Assembly (NCBI RefSeq): GCF_025336485.1
Contig: NZ_JAODAB010000012.1
Location: 115,237-179,236 of the forward strand
From: Pseudomonas citri
Lineage (GTDB): Bacteria > Pseudomonadota > Gammaproteobacteria > Pseudomonadales > Pseudomonadaceae
Direction: 5' to 3'
Length of the DNA stretch: 64,000 bases
This document shows positions 28,630 through 36,443 of this stretch, one piece after another (the first letter of the stretch is position 1; each line of letters opens with the position of its first letter). A program made the translations under genes and the position numbers. A model generated the notes under the pieces. The model was not told where the DNA came from. It did no database searches and saw only the letters and a program-made list of their open reading frames with translations.

Positions 28630-28732
28630 GTGAAATCCCTCTACCAAACGCCATTAAATTGATGGCACTCATGAAAGCGGTGCCTTAACGGGGATGCGTA
28701 GCAAGTGTCGTGCCGATAGACAGACAGGAACG

Positions 28733-28761
28733 AAAAAGGGCCCCGATGAGGGGCCCTTTTT
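28733..28761. terminator. Bidirectional terminator downstream of purA
   Basis: AAAAAGGGCCCC (28733-28744) pairs perfectly with GGGGCCCTTTTT (28750-28761) around GATGA. It lies 19 bases beyond the purA stop (leftward). The chemoreceptor promoter must lie between it and 28629. Confidence 0.92.
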
Positions 28762-28780
28762 GTTTTACATCAACGACTTA

Positions 28781-30073
28781 TCAGCCGAACGGATGACGCA
28801 GGACGATGGTTTCGTTGCGGTCCGGCCCCGTCGAAATAATGTCGATCGGCGCGCCGACCAGCTCTTCCAGGCGCTTGATATAGTTGCGCGCCGCCACTGG
28901 CAGCTCTTCCAGGGTCTTGGCACCGACCGTGGATTCAGTCCAGCCAGGCATCTGCTCGTACACCGGCTCCAGGCCGATGTAGCTGTCGGCGTCGGTCGGC
29001 GCGTCGATGACAGCGCCGTCCTGGTTCTTGTAGCCCACGCAGATGTTGATGGTTTCCAGGCCGTCCAGCACGTCCAGCTTGGTCAGGCACAGGCCCGAGA
29101 TGCTGTTGACGTCGATGGCGCGACGCAGGATGACGGCATCGAACCAGCCGCAACGACGGGCACGGCCGGTGGTGGCACCGAACTCATGGCCGCGCTTGGC
29201 CAGGAAGGCACCGACGTCGTCGAACAGCTCAGTCGGGAACGGACCCGAACCGACACGCGTGGTGTAGGCCTTGGTGATCCCCAGGATGTAGTCCACGTAC
29301 ATCGGACCAAAACCCGAACCGGTGGCGATACCGCCGGCGGTGGTGTTCGAGCTGGTGACGTATGGATAGGTACCGTGGTCGATGTCCAGCAACGAGCCTT
29401 GGGCGCCTTCGAACATGATGTCCTTGCCGGCGCGACGCAGCTCGTGCAGCTCGGCGGTGACGTCGAGCATCATCGGCTTGAGCAGCTCGGCGTACTCCAT
29501 GCACTCATCCAGGGTCTTCTGGAAGTCGATGGCCGGCTCTTTGTAGTAATTGACCAGGACGAAGTTGTGGTAATCCAGCAACTCGCCCAGCTTGGCGGCG
29601 AAGCGCTCACGGTGGAACAGGTCACCGATGCGCAGGCCACGACGAGCCACCTTGTCTTCATAGGCCGGGCCGATGCCACGACCGGTGGTGCCGATCTTCA
29701 TCTCGCCACGGGCTTTTTCACGGGCCTGGTCCAGCGCCACGTGATAGGACAGGATCAGCGGGCAGGACGGGCTGATACGCAAGCGCTCGCGCACCGGTAC
29801 ACCCTTCTCTTCCAGCTTGACGATTTCTCGCAGCAGGGCGTCGGGCGCCACCACCACACCGTTGCCGATCAGGCATTGCACGCCTTCGCGCAGCACGCCC
29901 GACGGAATCAGGTGCAGGACGGTTTTTTCACCGTCGATCACCAGGGTGTGACCCGCGTTGTGGCCACCTTGGTAGCGCACTACGGCGGCAGCATGTTCGG
30001 TCAGCAGATCAACGATCTTGCCTTTGCCCTCATCACCCCACTGGGTGCCCAGGACTACGACATTCTTACCCAT
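28781..30073 (-). CDS. purA: Adenylosuccinate synthetase
   Basis: Cytoplasmic enzyme for IMP + aspartate + GTP to adenylosuccinate, the first committed step from IMP to AMP. It has 430 residues, the normal length. The GTP-binding motif GTQWGDEGKGK is at residues 9-19, with GHNAGHTLVIDGEK around 40, TTGRGIGPAYEDKVARRG and the EGAQGSLLDIDHGTYPYVTS switch region. The ATG at 30073 (MGKNVVVLG) matches the family start. hisZ lies 54 bases upstream on the same strand with a small TGCCGGC/GCCGGCA hairpin between. Confidence 0.98.
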   Translation of the reverse strand: MGKNVVVLGTQWGDEGKGKIVDLLTEHAAAVVRYQGGHNAGHTLVIDGEKTVLHLIPSGVLREGVQCLIGNGVVVAPDALLREIVKLEEKGVPVRERLRISPSCPLILSYHVALDQAREKARGEMKIGTTGRGIGPAYEDKVARRGLRIGDLFHRERFAAKLGELLDYHNFVLVNYYKEPAIDFQKTLDECMEYAELLKPMMLDVTAELHELRRAGKDIMFEGAQGSLLDIDHGTYPYVTSSNTTAGGIATGSGFGPMYVDYILGITKAYTTRVGSGPFPTELFDDVGAFLAKRGHEFGATTGRARRCGWFDAVILRRAIDVNSISGLCLTKLDVLDGLETINICVGYKNQDGAVIDAPTDADSYIGLEPVYEQMPGWTESTVGAKTLEELPVAARNYIKRLEELVGAPIDIISTGPDRNETIVLRHPFG

Positions 30074-30127
30074 AACACTTGTCCTCATTCGCGCAAACTT
30101 GGTGCCGGCAGCCGCCGGCAGGAAAAC

Positions 30128-31315
30128 TCAAGAAGCCAGCGGCAGTACTTGCCAAAGCCCATTCTGCAGAATCAATTGCCGGTCGCAGTCCGCCTCACGG
30201 GCGGCGGCCAGAGGTTGCCCAGGCAAGGCCTGGACCACACGCTGACCCTCACTGCGCAACTGGCAGACCGCCTGCCAGAGTGCCGCATCCGTACTGTCAG
30301 GCACCCAGATACCGCCAGACGGTAGCTCGATCTCAGCACGCCCCAGGGTCACCAGGGTTTTCAAATCGGTGGAGAAACCCGTCGCCGGGCGGGCGCGACC
30401 GAAATCGGCGCCGATGTCGTCATAACGACCACCCTGGGCGATGGACTGGCCCACGCCGGGTACGAATACGGCGAACACCACACCGGTGTGGTAGTGATAA
30501 CCACGCAACTCACCCAGGTCGAAATACAGCGGCAACTCGGGGAAGCGCACCGACAGACGCTCGGCGATCGCCAGCAAGTCGTCCAGCGCCGCCAATACAG
30601 GCGCCGGCGCATGAGCCAGGCGTTGACGGGCCGCCTCCAGCACTTCGCGACCGCCGCACAGGTCAACCAGCGACCGCAACATGGCGGACAGATCGGCCGG
30701 CAGCCCCTCGGTCAGGCTGATGACTTCGTCGATGGCCTTGCGTTGCAGGGCATCGAACAATTGTTGCTCCACTTCCCCGGACAACCCGGCCGCGCGCGCA
30801 AGGCCGCGATAGATGCCGACATGCCCCAGGTCCATGTGGACATCCGGTACGTCCGCCAGTTGCAGCATGGCCAACATCAGGCTGATGACTTCCACGTCGC
30901 TGCTCGGACTGGCATCGCCATACAACTCGGCGCCCAGCTGGATCGGGCTGCGGGAAGAGGACAGGGCCCGCGGCTGAGCGTGCAACACGCTGCCGGCGTA
31001 GCACAGGCGGCTCGGACCTTCCCGGCGCAGGGTGTGGGCATCGATGCGCGCCACTTGCGGCGTGATGTCGGCCCGAAAGCCCATCAGCCGGCCTGACTGC
31101 GGGTCGATCACCTTGAAGGTACGCAGGTCCAGGTCCTGGCCCGCGCCGGTCAGCAGGGATTCCAGGTACTCGATATGCGGGGTGACGACAAACTCGTAAC
31201 CCCAGCTCTGGAACAGATCCAACACCTGCCGACGCGCTACTTCTATACGCGCAGCTTCCGGTGGCAGTACTTCTTCGATGCCATCTGGCAGCAGCCAGCG
31301 GTCTACCGTTGCCAT
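30128..31315 (-). CDS. hisZ: ATP phosphoribosyltransferase regulatory subunit HisZ
   Basis: A 395-residue class II histidyl-tRNA-synthetase-like protein with no synthetase role. It forms a hetero-octamer with the short-form HisG and is needed for the first step of histidine synthesis. The start MATVDRWLLPDGIEEVLPPE and motifs MGFRADITPQVARIDAHTL and RGGRYDDIGADFGRARPATGF are typical (the glycine-rich motif appears here as QGGRYDDIG). It has only about 395 residues and lacks the C-terminal anticodon-binding domain of true HisRS. Its location upstream of purA is conserved in Pseudomonas, away from the his genes. Confidence 0.95.
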   Translation of the reverse strand: MATVDRWLLPDGIEEVLPPEAARIEVARRQVLDLFQSWGYEFVVTPHIEYLESLLTGAGQDLDLRTFKVIDPQSGRLMGFRADITPQVARIDAHTLRREGPSRLCYAGSVLHAQPRALSSSRSPIQLGAELYGDASPSSDVEVISLMLAMLQLADVPDVHMDLGHVGIYRGLARAAGLSGEVEQQLFDALQRKAIDEVISLTEGLPADLSAMLRSLVDLCGGREVLEAARQRLAHAPAPVLAALDDLLAIAERLSVRFPELPLYFDLGELRGYHYHTGVVFAVFVPGVGQSIAQGGRYDDIGADFGRARPATGFSTDLKTLVTLGRAEIELPSGGIWVPDSTDAALWQAVCQLRSEGQRVVQALPGQPLAAAREADCDRQLILQNGLWQVLPLAS

Positions 31316-31524
31316 TACGCCATTCCCCTATGGTCCGGGTGGCCAGCCTTCGGGCAAGCCTTGAGTGAAGCAGAAAATGCCCACGCCTTGCGCAAAAAGC
31401 GCGCAAGAGCGACGTGACGAATGGCTCGGAATCGGCCTCGTCCCGCATTTTCCTCGAAAAACCTGTCAGGTATTCAACCCGACGCCTGCCGCTAAAACCG
31501 CAATCGAACGTGCAGACGCAAAAA

Positions 31525-31543
31525 AGCCGGGAATTTCCCGGCT
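31525..31543 (-). terminator. Rho-independent terminator of the hflKC operon
   Basis: AGCCGGGAA (31525-31533) and TTCCCGGCT (31535-31543) form the stem, followed by a U-run on the leftward transcript (A-run 31520-31525 on the plus strand). It lies 133 bases past the hflC stop; a MITE-like element sits in between. The 360-base gap 31316-31675 otherwise contains the hisZ upstream region, in which I saw no clear promoter. Confidence 0.85.
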
Positions 31544-31618
31544 GCCGCATCATACACACGTTTTCCCAAAGGATCACCCTGCCCGATGCTTTAGCCGCCG
31601 GGCGGAGTCTTCCCGGGC

Positions 31619-31658
31619 TTTGTACGAAAAGTACCTGCGCGGCGACTTTTCGTACAAA
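31619..31658. mobile_element. 40-base MITE-like element in the hflC 3' untranslated region
   Basis: Perfect 14-base terminal inverted repeats TTTGTACGAAAAGT (31619-31632) and ACTTTTCGTACAAA (31645-31658) flank a 12-base centre (ACCTGCGCGGCG). The same termini, with one mismatch, bound the 136-base element at 44299-44434. It has no coding capacity. It looks like an internally deleted relative of the longer copy. Confidence 0.7.
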
Positions 31659-31675
31659 CCCTGGTCAACGCCGTA

Positions 31676-32545
31676 TCAAGGCTTGGCCTTTTCCAGGAAG
31701 CGGAAGAACTCGCTGCTTGGGTCCAGGACCATGACATCGGATTTGTTCGCGAAGCTTTCACGGTAGGCGCGCAGGCTACGGTAGAACGCGTAGAACTCCT
31801 GGTCCTGGCCGAAAGCCTTGGCGTAGATCGCGGCCGCCTGGGCGTCGCCATCACCGCGAACCTCTTCCGACTCACGATACGCCTCGGCCAGCAACACGCG
31901 ACGCTGACGATCGGCGTCGGCACGAATGCCCTCGGCCAACTCGTTACCCTTGGCGCGATGCTCGCGGGCCTCACGCTCACGCTCGGTGCTCATACGCTCG
32001 AACACGCTGCGGTTCACTTCCTTGGGCAGGTCGATCGCCTTGACCCGGACATCGACCACTTCGATACCCAGCTCTTTTTCCGCCATGCCATTCAGCGAAC
32101 GGGTGATATCAGCCATGAGCGCATCACGCTCACCGGACACCACCTCGTGCAGCGTACGCTTGCCGAACTGGTCACGCAGGCCCGACTCCAAGCGGCGGGA
32201 CAGACGCTCGTCGGCGATCTGCTTCAGGCCCGAGGTCGCGGTGTAGAAGCGCTCGGCATCTTTCACGCGCCATTTGGCGTAGGCATCCACCATCACAGCT
32301 TTCTTTTCCAACGTCAGGAAACGCTGCGTCGGCGCATCCAGGGTCATCAGGCGGCCATCGAATTTGCGCACCTTATTGACGTAGGGCACCTTCACATGCA
32401 GGCCCGGCTGGACATCCGGCTGGACCACGCGTCCGAATTGCAACAGCACCGCACGCTCGGTCTGAGCCACGATGTAGAAGCAGTTCCAGGCAGCGATCGC
32501 CACGACGACACCGACGATAAGGGCGATCAGTGATTTATTGCTCAT
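31676..32545 (-). CDS. hflC: HflC, FtsH protease modulator (SPFH/band 7)
   Basis: Inner-membrane protein with a single N-terminal membrane segment (MSNKSLIALIVGVVVAIAAW) and a periplasmic SPFH/band-7 domain. With HflK it forms a large complex around FtsH that tunes degradation of membrane proteins. It has 289 residues. Characteristic stretches are VAQTERAVLLQFGRVVQPDV and RVKAIDLPKEVNRSVFERM. Its ATG overlaps the hflK stop by one base (TGATG), so the two are translationally coupled. It is the last gene of the nnrD-to-hflC leftward superoperon. Confidence 0.97.
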   Translation of the reverse strand: MSNKSLIALIVGVVVAIAAWNCFYIVAQTERAVLLQFGRVVQPDVQPGLHVKVPYVNKVRKFDGRLMTLDAPTQRFLTLEKKAVMVDAYAKWRVKDAERFYTATSGLKQIADERLSRRLESGLRDQFGKRTLHEVVSGERDALMADITRSLNGMAEKELGIEVVDVRVKAIDLPKEVNRSVFERMSTEREREAREHRAKGNELAEGIRADADRQRRVLLAEAYRESEEVRGDGDAQAAAIYAKAFGQDQEFYAFYRSLRAYRESFANKSDVMVLDPSSEFFRFLEKAKP

Positions 32546-33720
32546 CAGCGACTCTCCCTGGTACGTGCTGGCTGTTGCTGCAGATCCGCTGCCGCCCGGG
32601 TATTGGCTTCATTGCTGGCGGAGGTCGAGTTGCTCGACGGTGCACTGCTGGTGCTGCGGCCGCTCTCGACCATTTTGTCCAGCGGCAGGTACAGCAGGTT
32701 GCTCTGGCCGTTCTTGTTACCGGTCACGAGAACCTTGCTGGTGCTGCTGAAGACTTCTTGCATGGTATCCAGGTACAGGCGCTCACGGGTCACTTCAGGG
32801 GCCTTGCGATACTCGGCCACCAGCTTGGTGAAGCGATCGGCCTCACCCTTGGCGCGGGAGACCACCTCACCGCGATAGCCGTTGGCATCCTCGATGATCC
32901 GCTGGGCCTGGCCACGGGCTTCCGGCACCACGCCATTGGCGTAGGTCTCGGCCTGGTTGCGCGAACGCTGCTCGTCTTCACGGGCACGGATCACGTCGTC
33001 GAAGGCTTCCTGGACTTCACGCGGCGCCGCGGCACTCTGGACGTTGACCTGGGTGACGGTGATACCGGTGCGATAGGTGTCGAGGAAGCGCTGCAGGCGC
33101 TCCTTGATTTCGCTGGCCATCAATTCGCGTCCCTCGGTCAGCACCTGGTCCATGGCGGTAGAACCCACCACGTGGCGCAGGGCGCTTTCGGTCGCGTGTT
33201 GCAGGCTCACTTCCGGCTGGTCGACGTTCAGCACGAAGTCCTGCAGGTTGGTGATCTTGTATTGCACGGTCAGTGGCACTTCGACGATGTTCTCGTCCTC
33301 GGTCAGCATCTGGCCCTGCTTGGTATACGCACGCTCGCGCGTGACGTTCTCCATGTACTTCTGGTCGATCGGCGGGAAATAGATATTCAAGCCCGGGCCG
33401 ACGGTTTCGTAGTACTTGCCGAAGCGCAGCACCACGGCCTGCTCCTGCTCGTCCACGACATAGACCGCGCTGTACAGCCAGACGGCCGCAAGCACGACGA
33501 GACCGATGCCGAGCAGGCCGAAACCACCGCCATTGCCCGGGCGACCGCCACCGTCGTCGCTGCGTTTCTTACCACCGCCGAACAAACCGTTCAGGCTTTC
33601 CTGCAGCTTGCGGAAGGCCTCGTCGAGATCCGGTGGCCCCTTGCGGTCGCCGTTGTTACGACGCTTGCCACCCCAGGGATCCTGATTATTCGAGTTGCCA
33701 CCCGGCTCATTCCAAGCCAT
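32545..33720 (-). CDS. hflK: HflK, FtsH protease modulator (SPFH/band 7)
   Basis: Partner of HflC in the membrane HflKC-FtsH complex. It has 391 residues from the ATG at 33720 (MAWNEPGGNSNNQDPWGGKR). A Gly/Asn-rich cytoplasmic N-terminus precedes one membrane segment (GFGLLGIGLVVLAAVWLYSA) and then the band-7 domain (VYVVDEQEQAVVLRFGKYYE). The C-terminus is Ser/Ala-rich. It is 85 bases downstream of hflX; an in-frame ATG four codons further up (33732) is less well conserved. Confidence 0.97.
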   Translation of the reverse strand: MAWNEPGGNSNNQDPWGGKRRNNGDRKGPPDLDEAFRKLQESLNGLFGGGKKRSDDGGGRPGNGGGFGLLGIGLVVLAAVWLYSAVYVVDEQEQAVVLRFGKYYETVGPGLNIYFPPIDQKYMENVTRERAYTKQGQMLTEDENIVEVPLTVQYKITNLQDFVLNVDQPEVSLQHATESALRHVVGSTAMDQVLTEGRELMASEIKERLQRFLDTYRTGITVTQVNVQSAAAPREVQEAFDDVIRAREDEQRSRNQAETYANGVVPEARGQAQRIIEDANGYRGEVVSRAKGEADRFTKLVAEYRKAPEVTRERLYLDTMQEVFSSTSKVLVTGNKNGQSNLLYLPLDKMVESGRSTSSAPSSNSTSASNEANTRAAADLQQQPARTRESR

Positions 33721-33805
33721 AGCGCTCTCCATCTGATAAAGCTAAGGCGCACCCACGGCGCGCCGGCCAATGCTACAGAATGCCTGACACAGCGTTCTCA
33801 GGCTT

Positions 33806-35107
33806 TTATTGCAAAGTGTGTTGCTCGATGAATTCCATCGGTTGCAGCCCTTCGCGACTGACCAGCCGGTTCAACTCCGACCGGGGCAGGCGCACAGCCA
33901 GCAGACAGAGACCTTCTTCGTCGTGCTCTTCCTTCTGTACCGCGCCCAGCTCGAAGAACTGGGCTCGCAGCCGGGCAAAGCGCTGCGGCAGCTTCAAGGT
34001 GCCGACAAACAGGTCGTCCCCCAACAGCTCAGCCACGGCCTGCTTGAGCAGGTCCAGGCCGGTGCCGTCGCGAGCCGACAACCAGACCCGCTGCGGCTTG
34101 CCATCGGCATCACGCTGGATCTGCGGCTCTACGCCTTCGAGCAAATCGAGTTTGTTGTATACCTCGAGGATCGGCAAGTCCTCGGCCCCGATCTCGCCCA
34201 GCACCACCATTACCTGCTCGATCTGCAGCATCCGGTCAGGCTCGGCGGCGTCGATCACGTGCAGCAGCAGGTCGGAGTTGCTCGACTCTTCGAGCGTAGC
34301 CCGGAAAGCCTCGACCAGCTTGTGCGGCAGATGACGGATGAAGCCCACGGTGTCGGCCAGCACGATCGGTCCGAGATCGTCCAGGTCGAGCCGGCGCAGG
34401 GTCGGATCGAGCGTGGCGAACAACTGGTCGGCCGCGTAGACGTCGGATTGGGTGATGTTGTTGAACAGGGTCGATTTGCCGGCGTTGGTGTAGCCCACCA
34501 GTGAAACCGTCGGGATCTCCGCGCGCTTGCGACCGCGCCGCGACTGCTCGCGTTGGCTGCGGACCTTTTCCAGGCGCCCCTTGATCTGTCGCAGGCGAAC
34601 CCGCAACAGGCGCCGGTCGGTTTCCAGCTGGGTTTCCCCCGGGCCGCGCAGGCCGATACCGCCCTTCTGCCGCTCGAGGTGAGTCCAGCCGCGAACCAGC
34701 CGGGTACTCATGTGCTCAAGCTGGGCCAGTTCGACCTGGAGCTTGCCTTCATGGGTACGCGCGCGCTGGGCGAAGATATCGAGAATCAGCCCTGTCCGGT
34801 CGATCACGCGACACTCGAACACGCGTTCGAGGTTACGCTCCTGACTGGGCGTGAGGGTGTGGTTGAAAATCACCAGGTCGACGTGCTCGGCCTTGACCAG
34901 GTCGCGCAACTCCTCGACCTTGCCACTGCCGATCAGGAACTTGGCGGTGGGCCGATGACGCGGCACGCTGAAAAACGCGACGGTCTCGGCGCCAGCTGAA
35001 AGCGCCAGTTCCTGAAACTCCTGCGGATCTTCGCGCGCCTCAGGGTCCTGTCCTTCCAAGTGAACGAGAATAGTCCGTTCACCACCACCGTGGCGCTCAA
35101 AGAACAA
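33806..35107 (-). CDS. hflX: GTPase HflX (ribosome-associated), TTG start
   Basis: A 433-residue GTPase that binds 50S/70S ribosomes and helps split or rescue stalled ribosomes under stress. The N-terminal HflX domain (IGSGKVEELRDLVKAEHVDL) is followed by a coiled-coil linker (RLRQIKGRLEKVRSQREQSR) and the G domain with G1 GYTNAGKSTLFN and G3 DTVGFIRHLP. The start is a TTG at 35107: the reading begins (M)FFERHGGGERTILVHLEG, as in other Pseudomonas HflX, and AGGAG lies 6 bases upstream with no suitable ATG nearby. It is 12 bases downstream of hfq, as usual. Confidence 0.95.
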   Translation of the reverse strand: MFFERHGGGERTILVHLEGQDPEAREDPQEFQELALSAGAETVAFFSVPRHRPTAKFLIGSGKVEELRDLVKAEHVDLVIFNHTLTPSQERNLERVFECRVIDRTGLILDIFAQRARTHEGKLQVELAQLEHMSTRLVRGWTHLERQKGGIGLRGPGETQLETDRRLLRVRLRQIKGRLEKVRSQREQSRRGRKRAEIPTVSLVGYTNAGKSTLFNNITQSDVYAADQLFATLDPTLRRLDLDDLGPIVLADTVGFIRHLPHKLVEAFRATLEESSNSDLLLHVIDAAEPDRMLQIEQVMVVLGEIGAEDLPILEVYNKLDLLEGVEPQIQRDADGKPQRVWLSARDGTGLDLLKQAVAELLGDDLFVGTLKLPQRFARLRAQFFELGAVQKEEHDEEGLCLLAVRLPRSELNRLVSREGLQPMEFIEQHTLQ

Positions 35108-35119
35108 AGGAGGCTCCTA

Positions 35120-35380
35120 TCAGGCGTTACCCGGCTCAGCGTCACCGCCTTCGGATTCGGTTGCGCTAGGCAGACGGATTGGACGAACTGGCACAACGGT
35201 CGAGATCGCGTGCTTGTAGACCATTTGGCTGACGGTGTTTTTCAGAAGGATGACGAACTGGTCGAAAGACTCGATCGTGCCCTGCAGTTTGATCCCGTTT
35301 ACCAGATAGATGGACACCCCAACTTTCTCTTTACGTAAAGTGTTCAAGTAAGGGTCTTGTAGCGAATGCCCTTTTGACAT
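35120..35380 (-). CDS. hfq: RNA chaperone Hfq
   Basis: Hexameric Sm-like RNA chaperone that pairs small RNAs with mRNAs and, in pseudomonads, works with Crc in carbon catabolite repression. It has 86 residues from MSKGHSLQDPYLNTLRKEKV at 35380, preceded by AAAGGAGTGCGGCAC. The Sm1 motif (VSIYLVNGIKLQGTIESFDQ) and Sm2 motif (YKHAISTVVP) are intact. The C-terminal tail is short, as in other pseudomonads. It lies between miaA and hflX. Confidence 0.99.
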   Translation of the reverse strand: MSKGHSLQDPYLNTLRKEKVGVSIYLVNGIKLQGTIESFDQFVILLKNTVSQMVYKHAISTVVPVRPIRLPSATESEGGDAEPGNA

Positions 35381-35471
35381 GTGCCGCACTCCTTTAAGGA
35401 TCAATAATAAAAATCGGAATCAGATGGCTTGGGCCGTCACACCCCCAAGGATAGACGGCAATTGCAAGGAC

Positions 35472-36443
35472 TCAGCTCAATATGGAGATGGTCCCGAGGT
35501 ATTTCAAGGCGCGTGGCAGATTGTCGCAATCGAGGCTATCGAGCCAATGCAGGTCAGTCCAGCTACGCAGCCAGGTGAACTGGCGCTTCGCCAATTGGCG
35601 CGTGGCAATGATCCCACGCTCCCGCATCTCGGCTGACGTCAGCTTGCCGTCCAGGTAATCCCAGACCTGTCGATAACCCACCGCACGTATAGACGGCAAC
35701 CCGGCATGCAGGTCACTTCTGGCGCGCAGGGCTACGACCTCGTCGATGAATCCCTGTTCCAACATTAATGTGAATCTTTGTTCAATTCGCCGATGCAGCA
35801 CTTGCCGGTTCGCCGGGGCGATGGCCAGATTCGCGACAGTATAGGGCAATTGTTGCAGTCCCGAAGCGGCTGCTTCAGTACTTTGCGCAGATTGTCGCTG
35901 GCGCAGGGCGGTCATGCTCTGGCCGCTGACCCGATAGACCTCCAGGGCCCGACTGAGGCGCTGCGGGTCGTTGGGGTGAATACGCGCCGCCGACTCCGGA
36001 TCGATGATCGCCAATTGCTCGTGCAGGGCTTGCCAGCCAAGGCGCGCGGCCTCTTCTTCGATCTGCGCGCGCACCTGCGGATCGGCCGCCGGCATGTCCG
36101 CCAGCCCATCGATCAACGCCTTGTAATACAACATCGTGCCGCCCACCAGCAGCGGAGTCTTGCCCCGCGCCGTGATCTCGGCCATGGCCTGGAGTGCATC
36201 GCGGCGGAAATCCGCGGCCGAATAGGCTTCGGCCGGGTCGAGGATGTCGATCAGCCGGTGGGGGAATTCGGCCAACAGCGCTTTCGAGGGCTTGGCGGTG
36301 CCGATGTCCATGCCCCGATAAACCAATGCCGAATCGACACTGATCAACTCGCAGGGCAGGACCTTGGTCAGCTCGATGGCCAGGTCGGTCTTGCCGGCGG
36401 CGGTCGGCCCCATGAGGAAAATCGCGGGTGGTAACTGGCTCAT
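35472..36443 (-). CDS. miaA: tRNA dimethylallyltransferase MiaA
   Basis: Adds a dimethylallyl group to A37 of tRNAs that read UNN codons, the first step to ms2i6A. It has 323 residues from MSQLPPAIFLMGPTAAGKTD at 36443. The P-loop is GPTAAGKT; DSALVYRGMDIGTAKPS and GGTMLYYKALIDGLADMP are family marks, and the C-terminal RRIEQRFTLMLEQGFIDEV and RQLAKRQFTWLR regions are present. Its ATG overlaps the mutL stop by one base. hfq follows 91 bases downstream. Confidence 0.98.
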   Translation of the reverse strand: MSQLPPAIFLMGPTAAGKTDLAIELTKVLPCELISVDSALVYRGMDIGTAKPSKALLAEFPHRLIDILDPAEAYSAADFRRDALQAMAEITARGKTPLLVGGTMLYYKALIDGLADMPAADPQVRAQIEEEAARLGWQALHEQLAIIDPESAARIHPNDPQRLSRALEVYRVSGQSMTALRQRQSAQSTEAAASGLQQLPYTVANLAIAPANRQVLHRRIEQRFTLMLEQGFIDEVVALRARSDLHAGLPSIRAVGYRQVWDYLDGKLTSAEMRERGIIATRQLAKRQFTWLRSWTDLHWLDSLDCDNLPRALKYLGTISILS

